Source: Clostridiales bacterium (GTDB lineage Bacteria; Bacillota; Clostridia; Lachnospirales; CAG-274). Taken from it: a stretch of DNA of 64,000 bases. Below the pieces are notes generated by a model. The model searched no databases. It saw nothing but the letters and a program-made list of their open reading frames with translations, and had not been told where the DNA came from. The DNA lies in assembly GCA_018371275.1 (NCBI GenBank), contig JAHALF010000001.1:62001-126000 (forward strand), in the 5' to 3' direction. A program made the translations under genes and the position numbers. Of the stretch, positions 52,970 through 62,281 are shown piece after piece. How positions within the stretch are numbered: the stretch's first letter is position 1; each line of letters opens with the position of its first letter.

Positions 52970-55357
52970 TTATATCATAAATGTTACTACTCTACCATAG
53001 TCACTTCTCATACTGTTAAATATATCATCTACATTATTACTATCTTCCATAGTTAAACTATAACAAAATTCTGTTGCACCAGATAAGTCCATTTTAAAGT
53101 TAGTTTCCCATATATTATTCATTATCCAAGAATAAACATTTCTTTTATTATTTTCTTCTTTTTTATCACAAAGAACTATTTGGTGATGATCTAAATTTCC
53201 CATATAAATCATAGGTGCATCTAAAATATTTATAGCTATATTAGATTTTTCACCTTTATATAAAACACCTGTATCTAATAAATAATATTCCATACAAGTT
53301 CCATCTATTTGTTCAACACCTGGTTTAAATGTAACTTTGCCTTTATCTATAAATGTTTCTTTATCGCCTAAATCTAATGCAAGTGGTAATAATATATTTT
53401 CTATATCTTCACTAAATGTTTTAGCTATTTTATATTTAAAATCAACTCTTGGTAAATTATTATATAGTTTTATAATAACAGAACTAAAATAAGTACCCTC
53501 TAATTTATAAATAAGCTCAACAGTTTTAAATATTTTACCATTATCCTTAATTTTTATATCATCTAATTGTGCTATATATTTTTTAGAGTGAAGACCTCTT
53601 ATATTTCTACCTAAACGTCTTCTTTCTTCATAAACATCTGTCCTTATTTGTGTATTTTCATATATAGGAGTAAAAAATTTAGAATCTCCATCTAAAAGCA
53701 TTTCTCTATTTTCCTTTTTATTATAAAAAGAAGTAACACCTTCCCCTACTTTATAAGCAATTTTAAAGTAGTCATTTTCTATAAAGTAAGGTAAAGTATA
53801 GCTTATTTTATCATAATCATTTACTATATCTTTAACTCTTTCTGATCCAGAATAAGCAACTCTAGAATTAATAATATCCTTTTCTTTCTCTATTTCCTCA
53901 AAGCTATAAACTTTTTCTTCTAATGGTAAAAATTCATCAACAAAACTTACTAAAACTCCACGTGGGTGTGAAGACGTTTGAGCCTCTAAAGCTTTTCCAG
54001 TTTTATCATCTATAATTTTTATATCACCAAATCCCCAAACTTCAATATAAAACTCTACAACACACTTTTTAGACTCATTTACAGTATTTATAGCTTTTAT
54101 TTTTCCTGCTCTATCATAATATCTCAATTTATCTCCCTTATGGTGTAAAATTCTATGTAAATTTTTTGATGCACCTTCGTGAGCTTTAGAAGAATAACTT
54201 GTTTTTCTCATATCAAGATTTACAACCATTGTATCATAAGGGTTTGTAATAGTAGAAGAATGACCCCAAGTATGTTCAGAATATAAGAGTAAATTATCTT
54301 CTGCTTCTCTTTCAAATTTAGGATTTATAGCTTTTTTCTCTGGGTCTAATCTGTTACAAAGGTTATATATTCTTTGTGCTTCTTTATAATGTTTTACTGC
54401 ATAAGGTGTGCTTGGTACACCATGTGCCCACCAATCTGTCAAATCACCTTTATATGTTTTGACATTTGTTAATTTATCTTTAATTTTTTCATAAAGCTCA
54501 GATACTGTAACCATTTGCATATTAATTGTATCGCCATATTGATTATTAAACTCTGTTATAGTTTCTATGATATCTGTATTAGGAGGTGCATTGTCGCTAA
54601 ATACACCTGAAACAGATACAGGTATAAAGTCATATTCATAACCATGTTTTTCACAAAGATTTATATAATCTTGTATATTATTTTTTAATGTTTCTATATG
54701 GTCTTGTTTTTTATCTTTTCCAAAATAATTTTGTGTCATAAAGTTTTGATGTTTATTATAAACAATTCCTAAAGCATTACCTAAATTATAATGTTCTCCA
54801 TTCCAAACAAGTAACTTTTTACCTGACTTACTTTCCCAAAAATAAGGTTTTTGGTTTTGATATAAAGGATACATGCCATGGTGACAATGTATATTAGTAT
54901 ATAAAAATTCTACACCATTTTCCAAAAATACATCTAAACTACCTAAAGATATACCATTTATATCCGCATTCATAGCTGCATTTATTTTAATCTCTTTTTC
55001 CTCAAAATTTTTACAAAATTCTTTTGTTCTCTTATCTAATACACCAACATCTACAAGATCTGTAAAATTTAAATAAGATACTGATAATCCAATATTCCCT
55101 TTTTTAATATACTCTATAAAATCGACTTTCTCTTGATCTGTTGCCTCTTCTAAAAACTGTTCTACACAAAAATATGTTTCACAATTCCACTTAAAATTTT
55201 TTATTACACTATTTTCTTTATAAGCCTTGTTTAAATCTGCTATAACATTTTTTATATAATTAGCTTGATTATATAAAATAGTTTCTTGCAAATCTGTATA
55301 ACCTATATCTGTATGTGAATGATGTATTACATATATATTCCATTTTTTATTTGACAT
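52970..55357 (-). CDS. GH38-like alpha-mannosidase
   Basis: 795-aa cytoplasmic glycosidase of the GH38/alpha-mannosidase-like group. The N-terminal barrel starts NIYVIHHSHTDIGYTDLQ, the zinc-binding HxD of the family; later HHGMYPLYQNQKPYFWES and SGVFSDNAPPNTDI (the D of the SDNAPP loop) and HTWGHSST are landmarks. The C-terminal half is beta-rich. It probably removes alpha-linked mannose from imported glycans. The GGAGG site lies between ATG 55372 and ATG 55357, so the latter is the start. It is coupled to the GntR gene, 14 bases downstream of its stop. A near copy starts at 63210. Confidence 0.85.
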   Translation of the reverse strand: MSNKKWNIYVIHHSHTDIGYTDLQETILYNQANYIKNVIADLNKAYKENSVIKNFKWNCETYFCVEQFLEEATDQEKVDFIEYIKKGNIGLSVSYLNFTDLVDVGVLDKRTKEFCKNFEEKEIKINAAMNADINGISLGSLDVFLENGVEFLYTNIHCHHGMYPLYQNQKPYFWESKSGKKLLVWNGEHYNLGNALGIVYNKHQNFMTQNYFGKDKKQDHIETLKNNIQDYINLCEKHGYEYDFIPVSVSGVFSDNAPPNTDIIETITEFNNQYGDTINMQMVTVSELYEKIKDKLTNVKTYKGDLTDWWAHGVPSTPYAVKHYKEAQRIYNLCNRLDPEKKAINPKFEREAEDNLLLYSEHTWGHSSTITNPYDTMVVNLDMRKTSYSSKAHEGASKNLHRILHHKGDKLRYYDRAGKIKAINTVNESKKCVVEFYIEVWGFGDIKIIDDKTGKALEAQTSSHPRGVLVSFVDEFLPLEEKVYSFEEIEKEKDIINSRVAYSGSERVKDIVNDYDKISYTLPYFIENDYFKIAYKVGEGVTSFYNKKENREMLLDGDSKFFTPIYENTQIRTDVYEERRRLGRNIRGLHSKKYIAQLDDIKIKDNGKIFKTVELIYKLEGTYFSSVIIKLYNNLPRVDFKYKIAKTFSEDIENILLPLALDLGDKETFIDKGKVTFKPGVEQIDGTCMEYYLLDTGVLYKGEKSNIAINILDAPMIYMGNLDHHQIVLCDKKEENNKRNVYSWIMNNIWETNFKMDLSGATEFCYSLTMEDSNNVDDIFNSMRSDYGRVVTFMI

Positions 55358-55371
55358 AAAATAATCCTCCA

Positions 55372-56088
55372 TTATTTTCTAAGTTCAAAATAATATTCAT
55401 ATTTAGAGCCTACATATTGAGCTATTGTATATTCATATGGGCTCTCACTATCATCTATAAATCCTATACGTTTTAATATAAGTATTGGCTCATCTTCTCT
55501 ACATTTTAACTTTTCAACCATCTCCTTTCTAGCACCACTAGCACTTATATATTGTTTTATTCTATTTATACTTATATTCTGACTTTTTAAATATTCATAT
55601 AAAGAATTATTATAAACTTTATTATCTAATGTTAATGTAAAGTCTGTTTTCAAATATGTTGTAAATAATGCTATTGGTATATTATTTATAAATCTTATTC
55701 TTTTAAGTTTATAAACTGGTGTATTTATAGGTATATTAAAAATTTCTGCACATATTTTATCTGCTCCTATAATTGATATATTAGCATCTTTTATAGTGGG
55801 TATAAGTCCTTTTTGTTTCATTTCATCTGTAAAGCTTTCTATTTTTAATAGTGGTTCACTTATCTTTTTTCTTTTTACAAAAGTACCCTTGCCTTTTATT
55901 TTTTCAATATATCCTAAATTTTGTAACTCGCTCATAGCCGAACGAACTGTTATTCTACTTACATTATATTTGTGTTGATAATCTATTTCACGTGGCAACA
56001 CATCATTTATATTATACACCCCTTCTTCTATTTCCTTTTTTATAATATTTATAAGCTTTTCCTTTAATGTACCTTTATTAATTTCCAA
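55372..56088 (-). CDS. GntR-family transcriptional regulator (HutC/UTRA type)
   Basis: 238-aa regulator: N-terminal GntR winged helix (LPREIDYQHKYNVSRITVRS, LQNLGYIEKIKGKGTFVKRK) and C-terminal UTRA effector domain (KIESFTDEMKQKGLIPTIKD, VYKLKRIRFINNIPIALFTT, DEPILILKRIGFI). It starts on TTG at 56088 after AGGAAG. UTRA regulators normally bind a sugar phosphate. Lying between the isomerase and the mannosidase, it is the likely repressor of this operon, with operator candidates at 57858-57909. Confidence 0.92.
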   Translation of the reverse strand: MEINKGTLKEKLINIIKKEIEEGVYNINDVLPREIDYQHKYNVSRITVRSAMSELQNLGYIEKIKGKGTFVKRKKISEPLLKIESFTDEMKQKGLIPTIKDANISIIGADKICAEIFNIPINTPVYKLKRIRFINNIPIALFTTYLKTDFTLTLDNKVYNNSLYEYLKSQNISINRIKQYISASGARKEMVEKLKCREDEPILILKRIGFIDDSESPYEYTIAQYVGSKYEYYFELRK

Positions 56089-56099
56089 AATAAAACTTC

Positions 56100-57827
56100 C
56101 TATCTAATATATGCTTTTATAGTTACAACTTTTTTTCCTTTAGAATTTCCACTTGTTTTTATTTTATACTTATTTACATTAGCTGGAATTATAAAAGTTT
56201 CTGCATAGTGTACAACAAAAGGTTCAAACTCTCCACTTATACTTTCAACAGTAATTTCTTCTCCTTCTACAAGATTTAACATATTAACACTTCCAAATGT
56301 ATCATGTATAACTTCATCTTCAAAAATATGTCTTCTTGTTTCTATACTATGTCTGTTACTAAGACCCGTGCTTTCTTCTTTATAGTTATTATCCTCATAT
56401 ATAGGTTTTATATGATTTACTAAATTTTCATTAACCCATCTTGTATTAGCTCCAAAGTTTATAACCTTTTCTCCGTGTTCTATATGTATAGGTCTTGGTA
56501 ATCCATCAGAACCAAGTCTACCCCAATCCCATAACTTAAATGTAAATATATAAGGTGTCGCACTAATCTCTAAAACAACTGTATTTTTACCAGAACAATG
56601 TATTGTACCTGCTGGTATTAAAAAGTGGTCGTGCTTTTTAGCACCTATTTTATTTATATATTTTTCTACATCAAATTTTTGTCCTGTTTTTTCACTTTCT
56701 TTTAAAGATTTTATCATTTCATCTTTATCTATATTTTCTTTAACACCAAGATATACAACGCTATCTTCTTTTGCATCTAGTATATAATAACTTTCATCTT
56801 GAGTATAATGCATACCAAAAGTCTCTTGTATATACTCTGTTAATGGATGTACTTGTAAAGATAAGTTGCCACCTTCCATAGTATCTAAGAAGTCAAATCT
56901 AATAGGAAATTCTTTACCAAATCTTGCATAAACTCTTTCACCTAATAAATTTTGTGGTTGACAAAAAACAAGATTTATAGCAGGAGTTTCAAACAGTATA
57001 TTACCATATTTTAAAATTATACTATTTTCTTCTGGCACACCATCAAACCCCCAAGCAAAATTTTCTCTATTTTTATCTAATCCACAAACTTCTTTAAGCC
57101 ATTGTCCACCCCATACACCAGAATCAAAATATGGAACTAATCTAAAAGGTTGTTTACTAGCTTGTAAAAGCCCCTCAAAAAACGCATCTGACGTAATCAT
57201 TTTAGGTTCATTTTTTTTATTTGTATCCAAGATATAATCAAAATTTTTATAATTTTCTATTTTATGCTTATCTGCAATACGCCACTCCATAAAATAGCCT
57301 CTTTTATATTTTTCCAATATAGGAGCATCACTATTAGATACATTCCAGTTAGTCATTCCATTTCTATATCTTAACTGTATTTCCCATCTTGATATATCTG
57401 CATATATGTATAGGTCTCCTATTGTTATGAGGCTTGCACCAACACCATATATTAATGTTTTCCCCTTTAAATTGTTAACTTCACTTTTTATTTCTTCTAA
57501 TTTTTCATCTATAAAAAATTCTTTTAATTTTTTAGTATTCATTATACCAAAAACTCTATCATCTGTAAGATACTCTTGCATCTTTTCTGTAATCCTATCT
57601 TCTTTTAAAGCATAATCATCTGAAAAAATTATGTTATCAAAACCAATATCTTTAAAATTATTTAAAAGCTCATCCGTATCAACACCTATATAGCAATCTA
57701 AAACTACTACAAAATCTTTTTTATTTATTTTATCTTTTATCTCATTAAAAATATTACTATATCCTAAAAATGCTTTATCATCATAACCTTTTACATTTAT
57801 ATTAGGGCATAAATCATACATAGCCAA
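56100..57827 (-). CDS. manA: Class I mannose-6-phosphate isomerase with extra N-terminal kinase-like domain
   Basis: About 575 aa, nearly twice the usual ManA length. Residues about 225-575 are the zinc-dependent cupin isomerase (LSLQVHPLTEYIQE, ESYYILDAK, HDHFLIPAGTIHCSG), converting mannose-6-P to fructose-6-P. Residues 1-215 resemble a nucleoside-kinase-like fold (VVVLDCYIGVDTDELLNNF, GKTLIYGVGASLITIGDLY, then ADISRWEIQLRYR) but show no P-loop. Long ManA proteins like this occur in Clostridia. Start: TTG 57827 has GAGGTG at good spacing; ATG 57821 is nearly as likely; GTG 57836 overlaps the site. Confidence 0.85.
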   Translation of the reverse strand: MAMYDLCPNINVKGYDDKAFLGYSNIFNEIKDKINKKDFVVVLDCYIGVDTDELLNNFKDIGFDNIIFSDDYALKEDRITEKMQEYLTDDRVFGIMNTKKLKEFFIDEKLEEIKSEVNNLKGKTLIYGVGASLITIGDLYIYADISRWEIQLRYRNGMTNWNVSNSDAPILEKYKRGYFMEWRIADKHKIENYKNFDYILDTNKKNEPKMITSDAFFEGLLQASKQPFRLVPYFDSGVWGGQWLKEVCGLDKNRENFAWGFDGVPEENSIILKYGNILFETPAINLVFCQPQNLLGERVYARFGKEFPIRFDFLDTMEGGNLSLQVHPLTEYIQETFGMHYTQDESYYILDAKEDSVVYLGVKENIDKDEMIKSLKESEKTGQKFDVEKYINKIGAKKHDHFLIPAGTIHCSGKNTVVLEISATPYIFTFKLWDWGRLGSDGLPRPIHIEHGEKVINFGANTRWVNENLVNHIKPIYEDNNYKEESTGLSNRHSIETRRHIFEDEVIHDTFGSVNMLNLVEGEEITVESISGEFEPFVVHYAETFIIPANVNKYKIKTSGNSKGKKVVTIKAYIR

Positions 57828-57857
57828 AAAAATCACCTCGTTATATTTTATAAATAC

Positions 57858-57909
57858 AATATAACATATGTTATAACATATTGCAAGTAAATTTTATATA
57901 TGTTATAAT
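57858..57909. promoter_or_regulatory. Divergent promoters sharing one palindromic -35, with operator palindrome
   Basis: TTGCAA at 57881-57886 is its own reverse complement. On the + strand, 17 bases later, stands an extended -10 TGT-TATAAT (57904-57909). On the minus strand, 17 bases later, stands TATATT (+ 57858-57863). A perfect 16-bp palindrome TATAACATATGTTATA (57860-57875) covers the minus-strand -10 and spacer, and a partial copy (ATATGTTATA, 57898-57907) overlaps the + strand -10. These are likely binding sites of the GntR-type regulator. Confidence 0.7.
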
Positions 57910-57935
57910 AAATATTATTTTTTAGGAGGTAATCT

Positions 57936-58835
57936 ATGAATTTTTTTATTGGTTTAGATGTTGGTGGAACTAACGTAAAATCTGGTGTAATACTAGAAAA
58001 TGGAACTATATTAAATGAAAATATAAATATGTCTAATTCTCTAGCTAATCAAGATAAAGAAACTATATTAAATAATATCTTTAATATTATAAAAAAAGAG
58101 TTTAATTCATATAGTGATGGAAACTTACTAGGTATTGGAATTGGTTTTCCTGGACCTTTTGATTATGAAAACGGTATATGTAAAATAAAAAATATTAACA
58201 AATATGATAGTATTTATAACATTAATATAAAAATTGAAATATTAAATTTTATAAATAATAGTAGTATTAAAAATAGATTACATAAAAATTTTAATATATT
58301 GTTTGAAAATGATGCTACCTTATTTGCTTTAGGTGAAATTGAGCAAAATCATATATTAAAAAATAATAAATGTTTATCTATATGTATAGGAACTGGTTGT
58401 GGCTCTGCATATCTAGAGAATGGTAAAATAATAAAAAATGGAAAAGGTATAGCTAAAAATGGATGGATATACAGTCTGCCTTTTAAAGATTCCATTATTG
58501 ATGACTATATATCTGCTAGAGGTATTATTAATTTTTATAATAAACTAAATAATACAAATATAAATAATGTTAAAGATATTGCCTTAAAATATAATATTGA
58601 TGAAACAAGTAAAGCTACTTTCAATAATTTTGGGAAAGATTTAGCTACTGTATTAAACACTATTTTAAAAGACTTTAATGCCAAAAATATAATTTTAGGA
58701 GGTCAAATAACAAAAAGCTATTCTCTTTTCGAAGATAGCTTAAAAAATAATATTATATATAATCCTAAAATATACTTAACAGACGATACATCGAAAAGTA
58801 CAATAATAGGTGCTATGGCACTTTTTAATAAATAA
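57936..58835 (+). CDS. ROK-family sugar kinase
   Basis: 299-aa ROK-family kinase: ATP site GLDVGGTNVKSGVI at the N-terminus, substrate motif GIGIGFPGPFDYENG, catalytic aspartate in ILFENDATLFALGE, phosphate loop CIGTGCGSAYLENG and C-terminal NIILGGQITKS. The usual ROK zinc motif (CxCGxxGCxE) is missing from the expected place. It lies divergent from the mannose-6-phosphate isomerase and shares its promoter region, so mannose (or a related hexose) phosphorylation is inferred. AGGAGG precedes the ATG. Confidence 0.88.
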   Translation: MNFFIGLDVGGTNVKSGVILENGTILNENINMSNSLANQDKETILNNIFNIIKKEFNSYSDGNLLGIGIGFPGPFDYENGICKIKNINKYDSIYNINIKIEILNFINNSSIKNRLHKNFNILFENDATLFALGEIEQNHILKNNKCLSICIGTGCGSAYLENGKIIKNGKGIAKNGWIYSLPFKDSIIDDYISARGIINFYNKLNNTNINNVKDIALKYNIDETSKATFNNFGKDLATVLNTILKDFNAKNIILGGQITKSYSLFEDSLKNNIIYNPKIYLTDDTSKSTIIGAMALFNK

Positions 58836-58861
58836 AACTTATAAACAACTGTAAAAAAATA

Positions 58862-58888
58862 AAAAGGGTGTAAATAAATCACCCTTTT
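58862..58888. terminator. Bidirectional terminator between the ROK kinase and GH31 genes
   Basis: 9-bp core stem (AAAAGGGTG 58862-58870 with 58880-58888) extended by A/T pairs, between convergent genes. Confidence 0.85.
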
Positions 58889-58915
58889 ATTTATTAAATT
58901 ACTTATAATGATATG

Positions 58916-60424
58916 TTAGATTCTTTCTAATATTATTGGTACTCCTAATGTTGATTTAAAATTTTTAATATTACCATCTGAATTAATTATTATATCTTCA
59001 TATTTCCATAATCCTTTAGGTACATACACATTTCTTTCATTTTTATTTTTTTCATATATTGGAGCTACCAAATATTTATTTCCTAGCATAAATTGGTTTG
59101 TTATACATTCCACCTTTTCATCTGGAAATTCATAAGACATATATCTAATTAAGGGTTCCCCTGTTTTAGGCACATTTTCTATTAATTCCATTATATAAGG
59201 TATATATTTTTTTCTAATATCAATACTTTTTAATATAGAATTAAAATTATTTTTATTTAGGAGCCTAAATGGTGCAGCAGAAAATTGCATAGCTGGCATT
59301 AAACAAGCTATTTCACAATGACGTACAAATAATTCTTCATCTAATTTTAAGCTTTCCATTTCCTTAAAATTCAAATATTCTCCTCCACCTATCATATCTG
59401 GACAGCTATATGGATGACCTGTTATACCTTGTAATAATACATCTGGTATTAATGATGCTATACCTCCCTCACCCCAAGAATGCTCCTTATCGCAAAGACG
59501 TTGCATTAGTGCATATCCACCAGCTTTAAAAGTAACTCTATATTCATTAAAAGAATATTTTTCTCCAAATTTTGCCCATAGCCTTGATTGCTCATTTGGG
59601 CTAACATTTCTATATGTAATATTATCTTCTCTATAATATATACTATCACCTGCATCAAACTTAAATCCATCTACTCCTATATTTTTTAAAGCTTCTAACT
59701 GTTTTTCCAACCATTCTATTGCATTTGGGTTAGAAAAATCTAAAACTGCTGAATAACCATTCCACCACTTTGAAATAAATACTTCATTTGATTTATCCTT
59801 AATTAAAATATCTAAACTTTTAGCTTCTCTAAACTTTATACTATCTGGTGATACATATGGACATATCCATACCATCACTTTAAAACCCATTAAATGTAAT
59901 CTTTCTATCATATCTTTTGCATCTTTAAATTTACCTTTATGAAATGTCCAATCACCATAATATTCTGACCAACCATCATCTATAATTATTACACCTTCCT
60001 GCATTCCTGACCTTATAATATTATTTGCATAATTAAGTATATCATTTTCATTTTGGAAAAAAGTTAATTCTATCCACGTATTATATATAACCTTTTCAAA
60101 TAATTGTTTAGCTGGTGTTTTTTCTTCAAATAGGAAATATTTTTTCATAGCATATAAATAAGCATCTTTTAATGTATCTCCACTTTTTTCTAATATACAA
60201 TCATCTGGTATTATAATATAACCTTTATTAAATTCAACTTTATAACCTGTATCTCTCCAAATAATTCTTCCTTTTGTTGATAACAGTAGTGGCATAGCTT
60301 GATTTGGCGTTTTATTTATTGTAAAATCTATTATTTCTTTTGTTTCTTTTGTAAATGGCATTTTCATACCATATTTAACACAAGATCCATACCAAAATTC
60401 ATTTTCTAAAAAGCTAATTTTCAT
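58916..60424 (-). CDS. Glycoside hydrolase family 31 (short form)
   Basis: 502-aa GH31-like enzyme, shorter than typical alpha-glucosidases or xylosidases (about 700-800 aa). The TIM barrel is visible from GVIIIDDGWSEYYGDW. Nucleophile D258 lies in GVDGFKFDAGDS; WGEGG (317-321) aligns with the family acid/base stretch WTGDN, giving Glu in place of Asp, which is tentative. HPYSCPDMIGGG follows. No signal peptide. Substrate could be an alpha-glucoside, alpha-galactoside or another alpha-glycoside. AAAGGG precedes the ATG; single gene. Confidence 0.85.
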   Translation of the reverse strand: MKISFLENEFWYGSCVKYGMKMPFTKETKEIIDFTINKTPNQAMPLLLSTKGRIIWRDTGYKVEFNKGYIIIPDDCILEKSGDTLKDAYLYAMKKYFLFEEKTPAKQLFEKVIYNTWIELTFFQNENDILNYANNIIRSGMQEGVIIIDDGWSEYYGDWTFHKGKFKDAKDMIERLHLMGFKVMVWICPYVSPDSIKFREAKSLDILIKDKSNEVFISKWWNGYSAVLDFSNPNAIEWLEKQLEALKNIGVDGFKFDAGDSIYYREDNITYRNVSPNEQSRLWAKFGEKYSFNEYRVTFKAGGYALMQRLCDKEHSWGEGGIASLIPDVLLQGITGHPYSCPDMIGGGEYLNFKEMESLKLDEELFVRHCEIACLMPAMQFSAAPFRLLNKNNFNSILKSIDIRKKYIPYIMELIENVPKTGEPLIRYMSYEFPDEKVECITNQFMLGNKYLVAPIYEKNKNERNVYVPKGLWKYEDIIINSDGNIKNFKSTLGVPIILERI

Positions 60425-60613
60425 AAAAATTTCCCTTTCTTAATAACTATAACATTATTTATTATTAAATTTTTATATATTTTTAATAATTATATATTAT
60501 ATCTATATGAATATCAACTAAAATATTATATTAATAAAAATTTTTTATAAATATAATTTATATAAATTATAGTATAACTAAATATTTTTTATACAATATA
60601 ATTCATAAAAAAT

Positions 60614-60648
60614 AAAAAAATAAGACTAAAATTTAGTCTTATTTTTTT
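60614..60648 (-). terminator. Terminator after the anti-sigma gene
   Basis: Perfect inverted repeat centred at 60631 with A and T runs (60614-60648), next to the anti-sigma stop. Confidence 0.8.
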
Positions 60649-60672
60649 GTTTTTAAACAATCAATAAATTTT

Positions 60673-61539
60673 TTATTTTTTTATTTCAAATTCAACTTCA
60701 CCCATAGAACCTGGTGCTATTTCATACTTTTGAAAAACAATAACAGGATTACCATCTTTATTTATATAGAAATTTGTTTTATCTGTTATTGTTTCAAATC
60801 CATCTATATCTTTGTTACTATCTCCATAACCAAAGTATGTTACATTTTCATCTTTCGCTATTTGTTCTTCTATTTGAGATTTTATACTATTATTAACAAT
60901 ATTAATATAGTCATCTCCTAATATATCTTTTAAACTTATATTATTACCTGTATTTAAATCTATATTATAAAAATAAGATACATTATGGGCATTCATCCAG
61001 TTTTCATTAGCTTTTAAAACAAGTGATAAATGGTTTTCACTTTCAGATTTAATATCATAAGATACATCTACTGCTATATTTTTTTCTTCAAATTCTTTTT
61101 CTGTACCACCAGTTTCTATAAATGCTTTTTTATATTCCTCTATATTTTTTTCAGCTTCTTTTGTATAATCATCTACGATACTTTGGATTTCTTCATTAAT
61201 CTTATCTGTTGCATTTTTTAAATTTTCATTTTCTGATTCTGATGATATTTTTGGAATTTCTGTATTTATTATTTTATCATTATCTATTTTTTTACCATGT
61301 ATAGATACTATTGAAACTATATTACCTATTAGTGGTATTTTTGAAAAATTTAAAGCAAATGTCTCACTAACATTAACACCTACTAGTATAAATAATAATA
61401 ACCCTGCTGCTGTTGAATAAGCATATCTAAATTTATTTTTTGGTTTATTTTTTTTCACCATAATACTTACTGTATCCTCCAATTCCTTTGGTATTTTAAT
61501 ATTATTATATTTTTCTTTCGCATTTTTTAAATCATTCAT
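60673..61539 (-). CDS. RsiV-like anti-sigma factor (DUF3298)
   Basis: 288-aa single-span membrane protein: a cytoplasmic N-terminal sigma-binding part (about 1-37), one helix (about 38-58), and an outer domain with the DUF3298/RsiV fold (KENIAVDVSYDIKSESENHL-like region, LDGD-type NTGNNISLKDIL, YFGYGDSNKDIDGF, FYINKDGNPVIVFQKYEIAP). In Bacillus RsiV binds lysozyme and is then cleaved, releasing sigma V. It overlaps the ECF sigma gene by 4 bases (ATGA). Lysozyme sensing here is inferred from the family. Confidence 0.85.
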   Translation of the reverse strand: MNDLKNAKEKYNNIKIPKELEDTVSIMVKKNKPKNKFRYAYSTAAGLLLFILVGVNVSETFALNFSKIPLIGNIVSIVSIHGKKIDNDKIINTEIPKISSESENENLKNATDKINEEIQSIVDDYTKEAEKNIEEYKKAFIETGGTEKEFEEKNIAVDVSYDIKSESENHLSLVLKANENWMNAHNVSYFYNIDLNTGNNISLKDILGDDYINIVNNSIKSQIEEQIAKDENVTYFGYGDSNKDIDGFETITDKTNFYINKDGNPVIVFQKYEIAPGSMGEVEFEIKK

Positions 61540-62018
61540 AATACTTCCTCCTTTAACTCTATCTTCAATTTTTTTAATCCAGCATAAAGTTTAGATTTTA
61601 TAGTATTTAAATTTATATTGGTAATTTTAGATATTTCTAATAATGTTAAATCCTCAAAATAATGTAAAATAATTATAGTTTGTGTGTCTGTTGGTAAAAA
61701 TTTAATTTTTTCATAAATATCAATATTTTCATTAAATTTTTCAAAATAAAATATATCTAAATCATTATCATCTGTACATATTTCTTTTTTCTTTTTTCTT
61801 AAATACAATAAATTTTCATTTACTAATATTCTGTAAAACCATGTATTAATGGCATCTACATTTCTTATATCTTTATACTTTTCTAATGCTTTTAAAATTG
61901 CATTTTGAACAACATCTAAAGCATCATCTTGATTTCTTAAGTAAGTATAAGATAATCTATAAAATTTATCTTGATTTTGTATTAAATGATTAGATAATTT
62001 TTTATAAATACTATTCAT
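61536..62018 (-). CDS. ECF sigma factor (SigV-like)
   Basis: 160-aa extracytoplasmic-function sigma factor: region 2 (LSYTYLRNQDDALDVVQNAI, NTWFYRILVNENLLYLRKKK) and region 4 (FLPTDTQTIIILHYFEDLTL, then LEISKITNINLNTIKSKLYA). The start ATG follows AAGGAGG. Operon with the RsiV-like anti-sigma gene. On the minus strand, AAAACTTTTTATACC (+ about 62057-62071) then TCTATAA resembles an ECF -35/-10 pair, suggesting autoregulation, but spacing is imperfect. Confidence 0.93.
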   Translation of the reverse strand: MNSIYKKLSNHLIQNQDKFYRLSYTYLRNQDDALDVVQNAILKALEKYKDIRNVDAINTWFYRILVNENLLYLRKKKKEICTDDNDLDIFYFEKFNENIDIYEKIKFLPTDTQTIIILHYFEDLTLLEISKITNINLNTIKSKLYAGLKKLKIELKEEVL

Positions 62019-62214
62019 ATATTAAATACCTCCTTTTGTATTATAGATTATTTAAAGGTATAAAAAGTTTTAAAAAAAGAAAATTTTTATTATAAATTTT
62101 TTTATTATAAAATTTTATCATATTTTTATTAAAGTTAATACATAGGTAATTATTTTAAATGTTATTTTACCATCATAAAATTTCTATTAAAAAGTAATAA
62201 TTATAAAATATAAC

Positions 62215-62243
62215 TTGACATAAATAAAATAAATATATATTTT
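62215..62243 (+). promoter_or_regulatory. Promoter for the second AraC-type regulator
   Basis: TTGACA (62215-62220) and TATTTT (62238-62243) are 17 bases apart; TATATT at 62236-62241 is an alternative -10 with 15-base spacing. About 40 bases upstream of the ATG. Confidence 0.45.
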
Positions 62244-62281
62244 AATTTATATAATATTATTTTATTAGGGAGACATAATAA

